A stretch of DNA of 64,000 bases from Rotaria sordida (taxonomy: Eukaryota > Rotifera > Eurotatoria > Philodinida > Philodinidae). Below, one piece after another: positions 1-13,622 of the stretch (the stretch's first letter is position 1; each line of letters opens with the position of its first letter). The notes under the pieces are model-generated. The model saw nothing but the letters and a program-made list of their open reading frames with translations. It was not told where the DNA came from and searched no databases. The position numbers and the translations under genes are program-made. The stretch spans positions 1-64,000 of the forward strand of contig CAJNOL010000218.1 in NCBI GenBank assembly GCA_905250125.1, in the 5' to 3' direction.

Positions 1-3000
1 ACGTCTTGAAATTAGATTGTGCCGAATCGCTCAAGAAAACCCAATCTCCATTGAAAAGTGTTGATAAGGCCCACGATTTCGAAAGTTTTTTCAATTGACC
101 ATTGACCACTAAATTGACTTGTTGTGTTTGTAGAAGAAATCTGACTTCAAATTCAGTTTCAACATCAAATTTGAGATAAGATAGGCTATTTCAGAAGTAT
201 TTCGATGCATCCACAAATGAATTTTACTGATCATTTTGAATCACGAATACTTGAGTCAAGATTTTAGAAATCTGTACCTAAATTTTCAATATCTACTCAC
301 TTTTCTATACCTTGTATCTTGACCAAGATCTTACTTACAAGATGTTGCACTAGGAGAACAGGCGTTTTTTTATTTTCGACGAAACAGAAAAATCCATTAA
401 GCTTTCGACGAAACGAGAATCTATCGAAGAGAATATCCACATTTATACCCTTAATGAGTTACTTCAGGAAAAAAATACTGTTCAAGGCAATCAAAGCAAT
501 TAAGCTAGTTCCTTTGATCCTGCTTTTTTTCATTACAATTTTATTTTTCGACGAAACGAGAATTCAACCGTGAAATCATGTTTTATTCAATTGAATATTA
601 GTTACTTGAAAACAAATAAAACCATGTATTTCTATTATTATTCAGTGTTTGTTTTTTAATTATTGAAGTTAAATTAAATCTTATCCTATAAAATTTCCAC
701 AATATTTGATGAAATGATACCTTAAAAATGAAACTATTTTATTTTTTACAATGATACAATTATTAGTAATATACGTATGAAATAGTTTTCTATTATTAAT
801 TAATAGAAATTGTTTTTATGTTTGAAAAAAAAAAATTAGATTAAAATAATATCTGAATAATGTTAATAATAAAAATAACTCAATCAATATATCTAGACAA
901 TCATCTTAAGTGTAGATTGTTGAACAACAATACTATTCTGATTAGATGAAATTTTTCTTCTCAACATAACAATCTCTCTTCTACATATTCATATTTACTT
1001 TATTAATTATTTCCCTTTTATTCCGACAGCAACAACTTATTAGTAACTATATTTTCTTCTTCTCTATTATCTTTTTTCGAATATATCATACAAAAAAAAA
1101 AAAAACCAATCGTTACAGATATAATTTATTTTTCTACTCAAATTACATTGAAAATTGATAAATGATAGAATATATAAATAATCAAATCTTTTTTTTTTTG
1201 TTCTATCAACTTATTTATTTTTTGTTTGATAATAAAAAATCTATGAGATGATCAATGATCATGATTGAATATGTTAATGCTTTTCTTAATTATAAATCCA
1301 TTTATTTTCTTGTTTTATATTCAATCAAAACGAACAAGAAGAACAAGAACAACAACAATAACATTTAACATGTGTTTCCTAGTTAGACGAATAACTTCGA
1401 GCTATTTTACAGAGAATATATTAGACAAGAAGATGATTAACCTTAACAGAGATTCAAATGAACTAGAAAAATAAACCATCATGTTTTTCTCTTCCTTCAT
1501 TGTTCATCTCATTCGTTCTTCTTTTTTTTCTTATGTTTGTGTTCGACGTGATCATTATAATTAAGACAAAACAAGAAAGAGAAACACAGAGAGAGAAAGA
1601 GAAGAAAAAAAATAAGATAGATAGATGATGCCCTCTACCCTTGTATAGTAGTCCCATAACCGGACACAAATGAATGCTATTCGTACCACTTCAGACAGGC
1701 ATAGTAGATATAATCGATCATATATATAGGGTAAGAAGACAATATTATCGAGAAATAGGCTTCCTTATTCTCTTTTTCTTATATTCATAAACCAGCAAAT
1801 ATTGACCTCTGAATATAACAGATAGACACCTCGACTAATCATCAGCGTTGTATATTATAGATGAACGACCATGGAGCTTTTTTTTCTTCTTTATCTCCCT
1901 TGATACAAAAAAATATATATATGAAATTGGCATCGAACTAAAATCCTTGGAGACATAGATGAAGGAAGATATTGAATATATATGTGTTGATGTAATATAT
2001 ATATATATATATACATTGTGTAAAGAGTTTTAATGTCTCAAAAATTGTAACATTTTCCTTGTTTTAGCTGTATAGGGAAATCATCATGATCATCGTACTA
2101 ATCAGTAAATATGTCTATGATGCGCATTGACTATTTGAATTATTTATAATTTCCTATGATATGTAATCGATTTTATCTCGAAATCATCAAAAAGAAAAAA
2201 AAAGAGCTAGAGAAGAAAAAAACAGAAAAGGAAATATAGGAAAAACTTCGAAGCCTATGATGCTTTTAGTTTGTTTTTTTTTTGTTATAAAAGTAACAAA
2301 AAAGAACAGGATAAGTTTCGATGTCAATCTATATATTTGAAAATTAATGATATATATATTCTCTTCGGTAATTATTTCATTCATCTATGTCGATTTGTAA
2401 AAAGTAGTGAAAACAATATTGAGATGTGACAATTTCAACACTTGCTTAATCTGTCATAACGAAAGGAGAATGTAAACTATATCATATGACCACAATCACC
2501 GATTACATCTCGTACATTTAATTATCTTTCAATATAAGAAAAAGAAAAGAGAATATTCATATACTTATTCTCTATGTCGGACACGACTACGAATTACCAT
2601 TCTATTGTGACGACTGTGTATTGCTGCACTCACTCGTTTTTCTCCGCCTTACTCTAGTAAACATTGGATTAGTCGCGCGCCAACGCGATAGAGAGAGAGA
2701 GAGAAAGCTCTCATATTCAATGAAAAAGCACATTGTAGTAATAGTACAGTAGTAGCCTTGTTGCACGCGAACATCGTCTTCTGATAGTTGTCGATATTGT
2801 CCCTAGAGTGAGGGAACGTATATATAATAAGAACTAAGTAGTAATGGATATATAGAGAAAATGAGAAAAAGCGTGTCTGTCTATGTCTATGAATGACATA
2901 CACGAAAAGGGATTTACGCAATTAATAACAAGTATAGTATATTGTGTTCTTGAATTTCAATCGCCTACTAACATCATCAATAGACAAAATAACTTGCTGA

Positions 3001-5069
3001 CTGACTAGTTAAGCTTTAAGTGTTCGAATGACAACACGTTTCTATAAATAGAAACGATCGATTTTCTTTTTAAGTCATTTTGTCAATTTTTCGTAAACTT
3101 GTTCTATCATCAAATTTTCATAAAGCAAAAAAAAAAAAAGAAACAAATAGTTGAGTGAGTGTTATTTGATGAGTAGGTATAGTTGAAACGAATATGATTG
3201 AAGATTGTTTCAATGATTAATCTTGGCAATGATTGTCTAGTTTTTCTTCCTTTCTATACAATCAATCAACACCTGTATATAAACACAACGTGTTAGGACA
3301 ATTTTATTTGTAAAAGTTGACCTTTGCCGGACTCATACAGTTTAAAATATATTGAGGACGACAACGATATATCTACCTTTTCTATCTCTTCTTTTTCTTT
3401 TTTTTCTTTTTTTTCTATGCATATCATCATATCATTACTTTCTTTTTCTTTCGTTCGTTAAACATCTTTAAATTTCGTTGAATAAAATCGATCAATTGTG
3501 AATGTGATCAACATTTTGAATATATCAATAGTACAAATTATAATCAAAATGACATTGACACAATATGACGGTATAGTAAATTATTTATCTATTTTTCTAA
3601 AGAGAGACAACTAAATATATATATATATATATATTCCCGAAATTATTCTCCATTGGGATTTATCTTCTAACTAACATGAATGAAACTTAATTGGAATTGC
3701 TAAATAGTATTATTGATAATATATGGTCACAGTCGATTTTATTTCTTATCAAAATGCATCGATGTTTCTTTTTTTTTTCTATTTTAGTAAAGATCAAAGA
3801 ATAGAAGATGATCTGATGACACTATTGGCATTTTTCCAATACCACAAAAAAAACCAAGAGAAAATGATTTGCATGATAATTAAATATCCCCAATGAATTC
3901 AATTGAAGAATATACATCGAGAGAGAGAAAGTTTGAGTATGTCCGCATGTCTCGAAACCAAATCTCATTTGTCAAAAAAAAAAAATGAGAAGTTCTTTTT
4001 TCCTTTGATTATCTTTATTCTCGTCATCGATGAGCTGTGACTGAACCGGAGACTGATCAGTCTAACTAGTTGCGGAAAAAAAAAATGAATGGTGTTGACA
4101 CAATTAGTTTGAGAGAGAGGAAACAACATTGATGTCGTGCTTTGAATATGAATCACTGCATCATACAAAAAAAAAAAAAACTAGATAGAGAGAAAAATTG
4201 CTTCCCTCGAAATCTCATTTTACAATTGGACGATCGAATATCTATATCTATATACATCTATTAAAAAAAAAAACATTAATTTCTATTTTGAGATCATTTT
4301 GACATTATCCATGAGCAATAAGCAAGAACTATAGATTTCGTTTTGACAAATCGTATTTTCGAGTTTTTATTACAAGGATAATGATAATAGGCATTTTTTT
4401 TTCTTTCCTATTTTATAGACACAATGACGATTGATACAATTCGTTTCTAATTATTGGTATGAGTATGTCGATATGACAAGATACAGACAAATGATAGAAG
4501 ACCTTTTAATGATATCATCATACATTCAGATTCACATTCATTTACTTACATGCCATAGGCTTTAACCTACTGTCAGAGTAAGAAAATACATCTGATTATT
4601 CTCCTGATTATATTCAATATATACATCAAATACATATTCTCACATATATATGTATATATATATGTGTGTGTATATGTACTTTTTTCTTTTTTATTCATAT
4701 TATTGACATCAATCAGTATACATAGGGGAGAGAAAACAAACGAATACTAAGTATTTATAGGAATCAGACAACAAGAAAAAAGAAAAGTGAAAGTATAAGA
4801 TCATTTGAAATATATATAAAACGTTAGTTTATTGTCTTAAAAAGTGAATGTGAAACTCTCGTTTTGATTGTTTGAAAATAAAGATTATCATTCTTATATG
4901 TATTGTGATCGTGTGTCTGTACTTAATAAACAATTCCCAGTTTGCTATACGAAACATGCAAGAAGGAAAAAGAAAAAGAAGAGTGAATCTGGCAGATCGG
5001 ATTACGTCATTTCGTTCGTGCTTTCACTCATCGTCAGTGGTGGCATATAGACGAACGAGAAAAGAAGGG

Positions 5070-5100
<31 letters not shown>

Positions 5101-5672
5101 AGAAGCGAAGCAAAGAAAAAAAAAAGCTCCTCTTTACTTGCCATTAAAACAAAGTTAAACTGTTCGAGTTATGAGCCGATGCTTTTGTTGTTTTTTTTTT
5201 TCTAATAAAATAAAGGTAAGAAGATTTGACAGTTTAATAAAGAATTGAACACTTAAAAATATCAATTGTAATATAAAGTGATAAAGATAAATTAGATTTG
5301 TTCGACATATAAACACGTATAAGTATGTTATTTCAATGAATATATATAGAAAGAAGAAGCAAAAAAATTGATAACATATTTTGTTCGAAGTGCTACTAGA
5401 AAATATGATGCTGTTTCACAGTCGGTGTTGTCGGTATCATGTAAAAGAAGATATCGTCTTACCAGTTAGCGGATAATGAGCGTCACGTGTTGAAAATCAA
5501 TCACTATTGACAAGAACGTTTTTTTTTTCTGTTGTAACCGCAAAAAACTAACTAGCCTTGAATTTTTTTTTTATCTCGATTTGTTTGTGTATTGTCTGTC
5601 TGTCTGTCTGTCGAATTTTTGTTTTATTCTAGACAATATAATAAAAGGTATTGTTCGAATATAAAAAAAAAA
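1..5672. other. Gene-free AT-rich upstream region
   Basis: No reading frame here looks like a protein: the open frames are short, biased by A/T runs, and have no recognisable domain. The stretch carries many poly-A/poly-T tracts, (AT)n runs (for example near 2000, 3615 and 4650), a GA microsatellite at about 5069-5096 and TGTC repeats at about 5594-5612. A motif reading TTTCGACGAAAC occurs three times between about 375 and 560, so that part is a small local repeat. The last few hundred bases should contain the promoter of the ammonium transporter, but I see no defined element. Confidence 0.6.
5069..5096. repeat. GA dinucleotide microsatellite
   Basis: About 14 uninterrupted GA units followed by a run of G, in the gene-free upstream region. 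Read directly from the sequence. Confidence 0.9.
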
Positions 5673-8600
5673 ATGGCAGCAACAAATGAACAAATTCAAC
5701 AAGCAATTGAAAGTTTTTTTCTACTATTCAATGGTGTTGTTGTCTTTTGTAAGTTATTATATTAAATAAATAAATAAATAAATAAAAATCTAAAAATAAA
5801 TTTAAATTAGTAATGAGTTGTGGTTATACATTAATTGAATCAGGTGGTGTTAGAAGTCAAAATGCAGGTCATACTTTATTTAAAACACTTCTTATATTTA
5901 GTAAGTTTAAAGAAAGAAAAATATTATTTTTATTCTAAAAATAAAATAAATCTTAATAGTAACATCGGCACTTGCTTATTGGTTAATTGGTTATGCATTT
6001 GCATTTGGTGGAAATCCAAATGTAATATTAGGTACACGATTTTGGGCAAGTGAACGTTTTGGTAGTAAAGATCTTTATCCAGGTGTTGAAAATTTTACAA
6101 ATTCAAATAATGTTTATAAATTAAATAATCAAGATCCATATATTCATTTTTTTTATAATTATATGTTGGCATTTTTGGTTACAAATATAGCAGCTAGTGC
6201 ATTTGCTGAACGTTGTCGAGTACCTGTTTATGTACTTTTTACAATTCTTATGTCAGGTATTTTTTTATTAGCAATTAACAGAGAGAGACCATCGAAATAC
6301 TCATCATCTTATTCAGCATCATCTAAAACTTCGAAATACAAATTTTTACCATATTTTATTGAGCTAGTGGAAAGTTAGCGTTAGAAATTGTATTGAATCA
6401 CATACAATTTCAAAGAAATTTTTTCCCATAAAAAATTCACTTGTGGTCCCCTACGGGTCAGTTTTTGATGGAAAAAAAAATTGTTTTAAATTGTATGTGA
6501 TTCAATACAGTTTTTAATGCTGCTTTCGCATAACATATCTATTTTGCTATTGAATTCTCTCATGAGAATGAAAATCGCTAAAAATGTCGGATTTTTATTC
6601 AAAAGACCTTTTTCATGTCAAGTCTACCTTTCTTTTTTCCATTTTCTAGAGGAGAAAAAGCTGCACAACATATCTCAAATTCAGCCTGGATCCTCGCATA
6701 AAATGACTGAATGACAGTTGATATACTCGAAAAAATGCTCGACCTTAGATAATATTTGGCAAATAATTCTGCATTAACCCATGTAAATAGATAATTTTGT
6801 TCAGTGTTCAATGCTCTATCCTTTAGTATATTACACGAAAAGTTTTCTTCGTTTTTTTTTTTTATTATTCTGAAAAAACTCAAATTTGTAGAGACGATAT
6901 TTCATGAGATTTGTATTTAGTGGATGCTGAACAAGATGATGATATCAAATATTGACGAGTATTTCGATGGTCTCATGGTGTTCCTCTTAAGATTAATAAT
7001 TTTGTTTTTTTTTTTCAATAGGAATTGTTTATCCATTTCTTACACATTGGATGTGGGGCGCCAATGGTTGGCTTGGTGCTATTGTTGGTGCACGGGTATA
7101 TTATTTCGATTTTATATGATTTTTTTTTTGAATTTTGTTTATTATTGTATAGGACTATGGTGGTAGTGCAATAATTTATTTAACAGCTGGTGTTGCAGCA
7201 TTAATTGGTACTATATTTCTTGGTCCACGTTTTGGACGATTTGAACCTCGTACATTACCATTATTTGGTCATAGTATACCGGTAAATTAAAAAAAAAAAT
7301 TCTGTCATTTTGTTTGATGAATATATATATATATATATAGATAACATCGGTTGGTGCAATACTTGTTGCATTTGGTTTTTTTGTATTAAATTCAGGTGGT
7401 GATCATCGTATAATAGGAAAAGCATATGGTGATCGTGTTGGACATGGACTTATTAATACACTTTTATCAGGAGCAACATCAGGTGCAACTTATTATCTTT
7501 TACAACGAGTTATTGAATGTATGAATAAAAAAAATTTCTTTTTTTTTTTTAAATAATTTTGAGAAAAAAAAATAACTTTAGCAATAAATCAACCAGCTCG
7601 TCATCTAAAACGGCGTGTATTTTTATCAACTGTTAATTCAATATTATGTGGAATGGTTGCTGTTGCTGCTGGAGCTGTTGCTTATAATCCATGGTCATCA
7701 GTTATTATCGGTTTTATTGCTTCATTAAGTTTCTTATTATGGAGTAAATTATTAATTAAACTTCAAATCGATGATCCTGTTGAAACAGCTGCTGGTTCGT
7801 TTTTCAAAACAAAGTCTTTTTGTTTTTTTATTATTTTAATTCATTATTTTTTAGTACATATTGGTGGTGGTTTATGGGGAATATTTGCTTTACCGATATT
7901 TCGACGAACAATTGGACCCAAGACTGATGGTACATTTGATGAAAATGTTTTTTATTCAATTATTTATCGAATTACTCTTGGAGAAAGTTGGCGAGTAAGA
8001 TTTTAAAATAAAAAAAAAATAAAATTTCTATATTTCTATATATATATATATACATATATTAAAGGGATTACTTAATTCATTATGTACGGCAGCTGTTGTT
8101 ATTGCTTGGACAGCTATATTTATTACTGTTCTTTTTATCATACTTAAACTTCTTAATTTATTAAAAGTATCAAAAGATGAAGAATTACGAGGTATTATTA
8201 TCTAATCATTTTTATTTCAAATAAACAAAATTTATTCTTAGGTATTGATTTATTTCAACATGGTGAACCAGCTTATGCACTTAGAATTTATTGTGCTGCA
8301 TGTGGAGAACAATTACAAGGTAAAACAATTGAACAAGAAACAGTTGGTACTGCTGGCGGAGGTCTACGCACTAATTTTCCAACTATTGTTACAGATGCTG
8401 AAGGCGGTATGTTTACATTTCTATTGATATAATCTTAAAGTTAGAAGATCGAGTTATCATTTCATCTTTGTGAGGATGAACGCTCAATTCTCGTGGGCAT
8501 AGTGTAGAGAGCCACTCCATGTCGTTCGGAAACCGACGGTTAACCGCAATTCTCCTGCTTTATTTTCTTTTTTGTATCACAACGCATCAAGATTTTTTAA

Positions 8601-9990
8601 CGTTAGATTTTAGTCGAAATCACTGCTAATTCTATTTGTGAGGGTACTGGTACCAGCCACATCAGCTATATTCTATTAGTTTTCGAGTTTGGCTTTGTAT
8701 TAAAGAGGATGCCACAAAAATAGTCATTCGTTAGATTATTCAACCCCTTCGAAGCAGATAAAAATTAGTAACGCCATCTGACAGAATTTACTCTGGCATA
8801 TAAATATGAACTTTTTTGACTTGCAATCGATTTTTTCGAGATAGGAAATATTAATTTAGTACTGAAATGATTAAAAAAATTGATGTAAAAGGAGAAAACC
8901 GTTCGAACCGTCGGTTTTTATTAAAAATCAACGATCTGGGACAGGTCCGGACTCAAAGTTTTATTCTTTTGGGGATTCAAGTTCAATTTTTTATTTTTTG
9001 TCGGACTTGGTCACACGTTTTGTGGATCCGGTGCTCCCCAGATGAGAAATTCAGCAACAAAATATAACTGTACGTTGAGTTTTTCCTCTGAGAGTAGCGA
9101 ATAAATAGCTAAAACCTTGATCTTTTACTTGTTCATGTATACGAAGGACGGCAGGTATTCATCGAAAAAACTTCGGGTTTGAACCTGGTTGGGCTCAGGT
9201 CCAGATCCAAGCAAGTTTAGGTCCAAATTTTCAATTTTTTTTCGGGTCCGAGCCGAGTCGGGATTCAAATTTTAAAGATTTTTCGGGTCCGGGCCCAGAA
9301 AAACGTGGAGGCACAGCTCCCTAGAGTATAGACATATTGTAGGTGGTAGCATAACTATAAATTCCTAAATGGCTAAGGCAATTTTTGGAGAAGCAATACT
9401 TCCATGGTGAATAGAAGAAAAACGGTGGTTGTAGTTCGAATATGAATTTTGATTTAAATTCTAATCTAATTAGTGGTTGAGTGAAGTTTTAAGTCTATAA
9501 TGAAATGTAATAGAGAGGTGATTATTGATAAATAATGAATTATTTATTTTGTTACATAAATTATTTTCAGCGTATACACTCGATGAAATGCGTAGGTAAG
9601 ATAAAAAAGAAAAGAAAAGAAAAGAAAAGAAAAGAATCACATTATCAGTTGGAATAATCTGTTGCACTGAATTGCACTAAATGAAAAGAAAAAAAGATGA
9701 TGATCTTCTTCGATTAAAAATTGCTCTTACACATAATTGAGCTTAAATTAGCCTCTTTGCTTTTAATTTTTATTTAAAAATAAATCTATTTTTGTTGTTG
9801 ATTTGATCTTCTTGTTTTCACTATTGAGATATTGTTTATTTGTAAATAAATAAATAAAGATAAAATATATGAATTTATTATTATTGTTTTAGCCATCGTC
9901 CCTATAGAATATTTCAGTGATCGAAATGGAACTGGTGGGAATACAAATGAATCAAAAATAAAATCATTAAACGAAGAAAATCGTGTTTGA
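5673..9990 (+). CDS. Ammonium transporter (Amt family), 11 exons, 528 aa
   Basis: Integral membrane ammonium transporter of the Amt/MEP/Rh superfamily. Exons joined by GT..AG and reading frame: 5673-5748, 5811-5900, 5960-6256, 7022-7095, 7153-7281, 7341-7518, 7582-7794, 7855-7994, 8065-8191, 8242-8406, 9893-9990; the total is 1587 nt including the TGA stop. Family marks are LIESGGVRSQN (about 33-43), the AFAFGG segment, AFAERCRVP, THWMWGANGWLG, RDYGGSAIIY (179-188) and DDPVETAAVHIGGG (second pore histidine about residue 354). Around eleven hydrophobic segments are expected for the family and are compatible with this sequence. Oddities: the first histidine of the twin-His pore pair is Tyr188, and the usual FGWFGFN stretch reads AFGFFVLN. 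The C-terminal tail of about 90 residues is hydrophilic and cytoplasmic in the family. Introns 3 (765 bp) and 10 (1486 bp) are expanded by repeats; the other eight are 45-67 bp. The start is the first in-frame ATG, after an A-rich leader. Identity is very likely, and the exon model closes without any forced join. Confidence 0.93.
6389..6510. repeat. Inverted-repeat (MITE-like) insertion in transporter intron 3
   Basis: Two arms of about 23 bp read as reverse complements (left about 6389-6412, right about 6485-6508; core TGAATCACATACAATTT), separated by about 75 bp. The structure lies wholly within intron 3 of the ammonium transporter and explains part of that intron's unusual length. I could not define a target-site duplication. 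Confidence 0.7.
6505..6720 (+). repeat. Dispersed repeat, copy 1 (also at about 30175-30400)
   Basis: Starting at CAGTTTTTAATGCTG, this block matches the block at about 30175 over roughly 200 bp. Both contain a TATTTTGCT segment, GAATGAAAATCGCTAAAAAT (GTAATGAAAACCGCTAAAAAT in the other), then TTATTCAAAAGAC-like and AGAGGAGAAAAAG-like stretches. Two copies within 64 kb, one inside an intron, indicate an interspersed element of unknown class. Confidence 0.6.
8430..9310. repeat. Transposon-derived filler of transporter intron 10
   Basis: Intron 10 (8407-9892) carries sequence unlike its surroundings: higher G+C, and repeated GGTCCGGACTC / TTTCGGGTCCG motifs between about 8940 and 9300. The block around 9080-9145 (AATAAATAGCTAAAACCTTG) recurs in inverse orientation at about 57270-57340, which also has CCGGATCC-type motifs near it. 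This makes it an interspersed repeat. No coding frame or clean termini were found. Confidence 0.55.
9602..9636. repeat. AAAAG pentanucleotide microsatellite
   Basis: About six tandem AAAAG units within intron 10 of the ammonium transporter, read directly. Confidence 0.85.
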
Positions 9991-11597
9991 TCGAAATATC
10001 TTTCTATCTTGCTTTTCTTGTCTTTTTCTTTTTTTTTTTTGTTTCTTTTCTTTGCAAAAAAACCGCATCTAATTCATAAAATAGACGCACATAAGAAAAA
10101 CTCGATAATAGTATCATCTATGTGAAAGAATGATCATCAAGCAATTCATCATATATATATATCTATTCTCTTTCATCTAACAGTATAAACCCACTTGAAA
10201 TTTGTGTGTTTTTTTCTTGATTTATGTATGAATGTCTTATGATAAATTAGATTAGTTCTATCTCTCTCTCTCTTTGCGTATGTGTCTTGAAAGAGCTTTA
10301 AAAAAAACGATGTTGTTTTTTTTCGTTTACAGTATTTGTCTGTTTCTGTTGTGTTCTTAATATATAAATATAGTGTGTGTGTATGTTTCAATCTCTCTGA
10401 CAATGACAATCAAAAGTCAGAGATCGATTATTAATATTCTTAATATATATATATATATTCAATTTTTGTTTTCTTTAGTGTTTTTTTTTCGTGAATGTTT
10501 GTCATAAAAAAGAGAAAAAAAAAGCGAATATTTCTTGTTCGAGTTATGAGACATTCTCGAACATAAAATATCTTGTGTTTTTTTTTCTCATCTTAATATA
10601 ATTAATCGCGCGTTTAACGATTTAATATTATTTTATCGTAATAAACAAGGCGATATGTCGATATAAATAAGGTTTGTTTTTCTCTCTCTAGATATTCACA
10701 AAATCAGCCTTACTTATTTTATCTTCTTCGTTTTTTTTTCTTGCTCAAGTTCCGTGTTTATGTATGTTTCGTGTTGATTGCATTCGAATTTGTATCTTTT
10801 TTTTTTTTTGTTGATGTCGCTTTCTGTTTGCGATTAGTTTATAAGCAAATAAATATATCGAATTTGTCTTGTGAAAGGTGACTATGCTTCATTTCTTTAT
10901 CTTATTTATCATTGATTATTAATAATTTATTTTCTAAAATTGTTTCTACTATATGAACAATTCTCTCTCTCATCAATAAAGATAAAATCGATGATGGAAA
11001 ACTTAAATGCAAATCGTAGTTTACTTTGAAATTTATAGAAATTAAGCCAAAATTCCTTATTGATGTAACCAGAAGGTGGCTGAATTCCGGTAGCTAAACT
11101 CTGTCATATGTCTCCCGATTCGACTGATTCTATCCATGTGAATCTTTCACTGTCAAAATATCAACTATACAACAACTTTTTGTTTTCATTTGTTAGTTGA
11201 GGCATTAAACAGTTGTTATATTTCAAAGAAATTTTCTATAAACTTTTCGATTCTCATCAAATAGATAATATGATAAAGGCACATTTTACTTGTTGGAATT
11301 GTGAAAATTTTGTTAGACAGAAGATATTTCTCTATTTTTATTTCGGAGAAAATCTAAAATGGTATTGTTTCGAGAATCGAAGAGGAATATTTAATTCATA
11401 GTTAAGATTTTGACTTATGATGCAGTTAGAAAAAAGGAAAGATAAAGAATAGTTTGCAAAAAAGACTTGGAACAAATATTTTTCCTGTATTTCTTCTCTT
11501 GCCTTGTTGAACCGGTTTGAAAAAACTATTTCTTTATTTAATACATATTAGTTTACAGTTTTACAATAAACAGTTCAATATTTGATTCGTTCTCCTT
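9991..11597. other. Intergenic region downstream of the transporter
   Basis: AT-rich 3' flank with poly-T runs and short microsatellites. Possible AATAAA polyadenylation signals occur at about 10640 and 10845. No further gene is supported before the Tc1-like relic. Confidence 0.5.
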
Positions 11598-12485
11598 TTC
11601 ATTCAATAACCAAGAGACATCTCTTTTTTTTTCATGCTGTCGATCAAATTAATTATAACATCTTTTTCAATATTATTTCATTCTTCATTTATAAAACTTT
11701 TTAACTCGTTAATATTTTTTGCTTTTCTTTCTTCGATCCGACGTTTCATCATGTTCCAAAGATTTTCAATTGGATTCAGATCCGAATTATTTGACAGCCA
11801 GTCCATAATATGTGAAACATTTGTGCCAACCTTTTGTTTAGTTTTTGTATATCGATCTTTCGGATTGTTATCTTGTTGAAGTCGCTATTTATTATTAAAT
11901 TGTCGTTTAGCATTTAAAATCAGGTTGTCTTCTAATATTGCGATGAAATAGTCTTTATTGATAATATTTTGAAATGAATCAAAGCCAACTGTTCCATGAT
12001 AACTGATGGAACACAAACCAAGAACCTTTTGCCTATTCTTAGCAACTTTTTTCTTTTCTTCTTTTGCGTATTTTGACCAGCGATAATCTATATTTCTAAA
12101 CAAGTGAAACGAACTTTTATCGGCAAATATTATAGATTTCCAATTGTCATTTAAATGCGCTTGGATCCGTTCAATTCGGTGTGTTCTTTATGTTTTGATG
12201 TTAGCATTACCGTTTTCAATGGTAAACAATTTTTATATTGAAGTCTTTTCAAATGGTATGAGATTATCTTGGTGGAAACATTTAATTGACATTGATTACG
12301 TCATTTTTCAGCTAATTTGTGCAACGTAACTTGATTATTTTGTCTAATAAATTGACTTAATACTCGGATACATTTAGCGGCAATCTTACGTCTTTGATCA
12401 TTGTCTCCTCGATATTGTAGAGAATCTTGAGCTCTGAGATTTTTCAACTAGTAACTAATTGTAGACAATGGTATCTTGGTAGACC
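11598..12485 (-). pseudogene. Decayed Tc1-like transposase
   Basis: Reading the minus strand from about 12480 down to 11600 gives, in broken frames, a Tc1/mariner-superfamily transposase. Recognisable pieces in order are a basic N-terminal part (RRKIAAKCIRVLSQF), WKSIIFADKSSFHLF with the first catalytic Asp, LQQDNNPKDRY with the second Asp, and LNPIENLWNMMKRRI with the final Glu of the Tc1-type DDE triad. Several in-frame stops lie between the pieces (for example the region 12160-12330 and the junction near 11885), so it cannot encode an active enzyme. I did not find clear terminal inverted repeats, so the element ends are approximate. The family call is firm because of the NPIENLW motif and the order of catalytic residues. 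Confidence 0.8.
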
Positions 12486-13622
12486 GGAGGATTTTTCTGA
12501 CAAAACGAATTCCCATGTTCCAGTAATGGAATAGAGAAATATGCAATATGAGGATGTAAAGATTCAAAATAAAAAATTTTATTAATAAAAGACATTATTT
12601 TACCTTTTAAATTTGGTATGGTTGAATTATTATTACTGATCATTTTCTCTATTGTTCTATTAAAATCCTTTTCATCTCCGATAAGATCAATATTGATATT
12701 TATCAATTTGCTTCGGTTAAATGAAATATTTTCATTTTTGTTATTTTTTATAAATAAAGTATTTTATCATATATAAATTTGTTTATTTATATGAAATTTC
12801 TCGTTCGAAGTTGTATTCTCAATTGAATTTGAATATTATTATGTTCTTATTAAAAGATTTAAAATAATAAAAAGAAAAAGTTTAATTCATTTGTTTAAAC
12901 CGTTTCTATCTGGATTTTCCTAATCAAATTTTCGAAAACTCTGTGATCTTAAAGTAATACATCGAAAAAAAAGAAAGTCTTTAATGTGTCATCAAGAACC
13001 TCTTGAGAGAGTTGTGAATCAGTGCAATAACACTTCTTGTATTTTCTTCTGTGTTTGTCTAACTTTATAAGATGAATGAAGATACAAAAAGAAAACAACT
13101 AGATTTTTTTAAGAGAATTTTTTTATAAATAATTAGTATCGTTTAACTAGAGGAGGAATGAATGTTATGTCCTTCTTTTATTTCGATTTAATCTAAGGAC
13201 AAACGCGAGTTCAACTTAACGATAAACATAGATTTATTTCAAATCAAGTGTTCGCCCATACCATTTCACACACATATATCTATATCATAGAAAAGAAAAA
13301 AGGAATTGACTTCGATCAAAGATATAACTAACATGCAGATATTATTATATCATTCAGTTTATTAAAAAAAATAAATTTTTGTACTTTGGATTACGGGAAG
13401 AAAAGTAAAAAAATATAAGACATTTTTCGACAAAATAAATCTACTTATTAAATTCACTTCCAAGTACTCAAATAACTATAGTCCATAGATTCATGATGAT
13501 GAATCAACATTTTCTGATATTCAGATTATATCATACACAATTATCGAACTTCATTCTTTATTTATTTTGAGAAAGATACAGCAACAAAATTCCTACACTA
13601 TTCATTTTTACTTACACAAATT
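12486..13622. other. Intergenic AT-rich stretch
   Basis: Between the Tc1-like relic and the F-box pseudogene. Short AT-biased open frames only; no domain, RNA gene or repeat structure was recognised. Confidence 0.5.

Noticed and set aside
4868-5147. Basic protein with Arg/Glu repeats
   Set aside because: The repeats come from the GA microsatellite and both frames through it are equally open.
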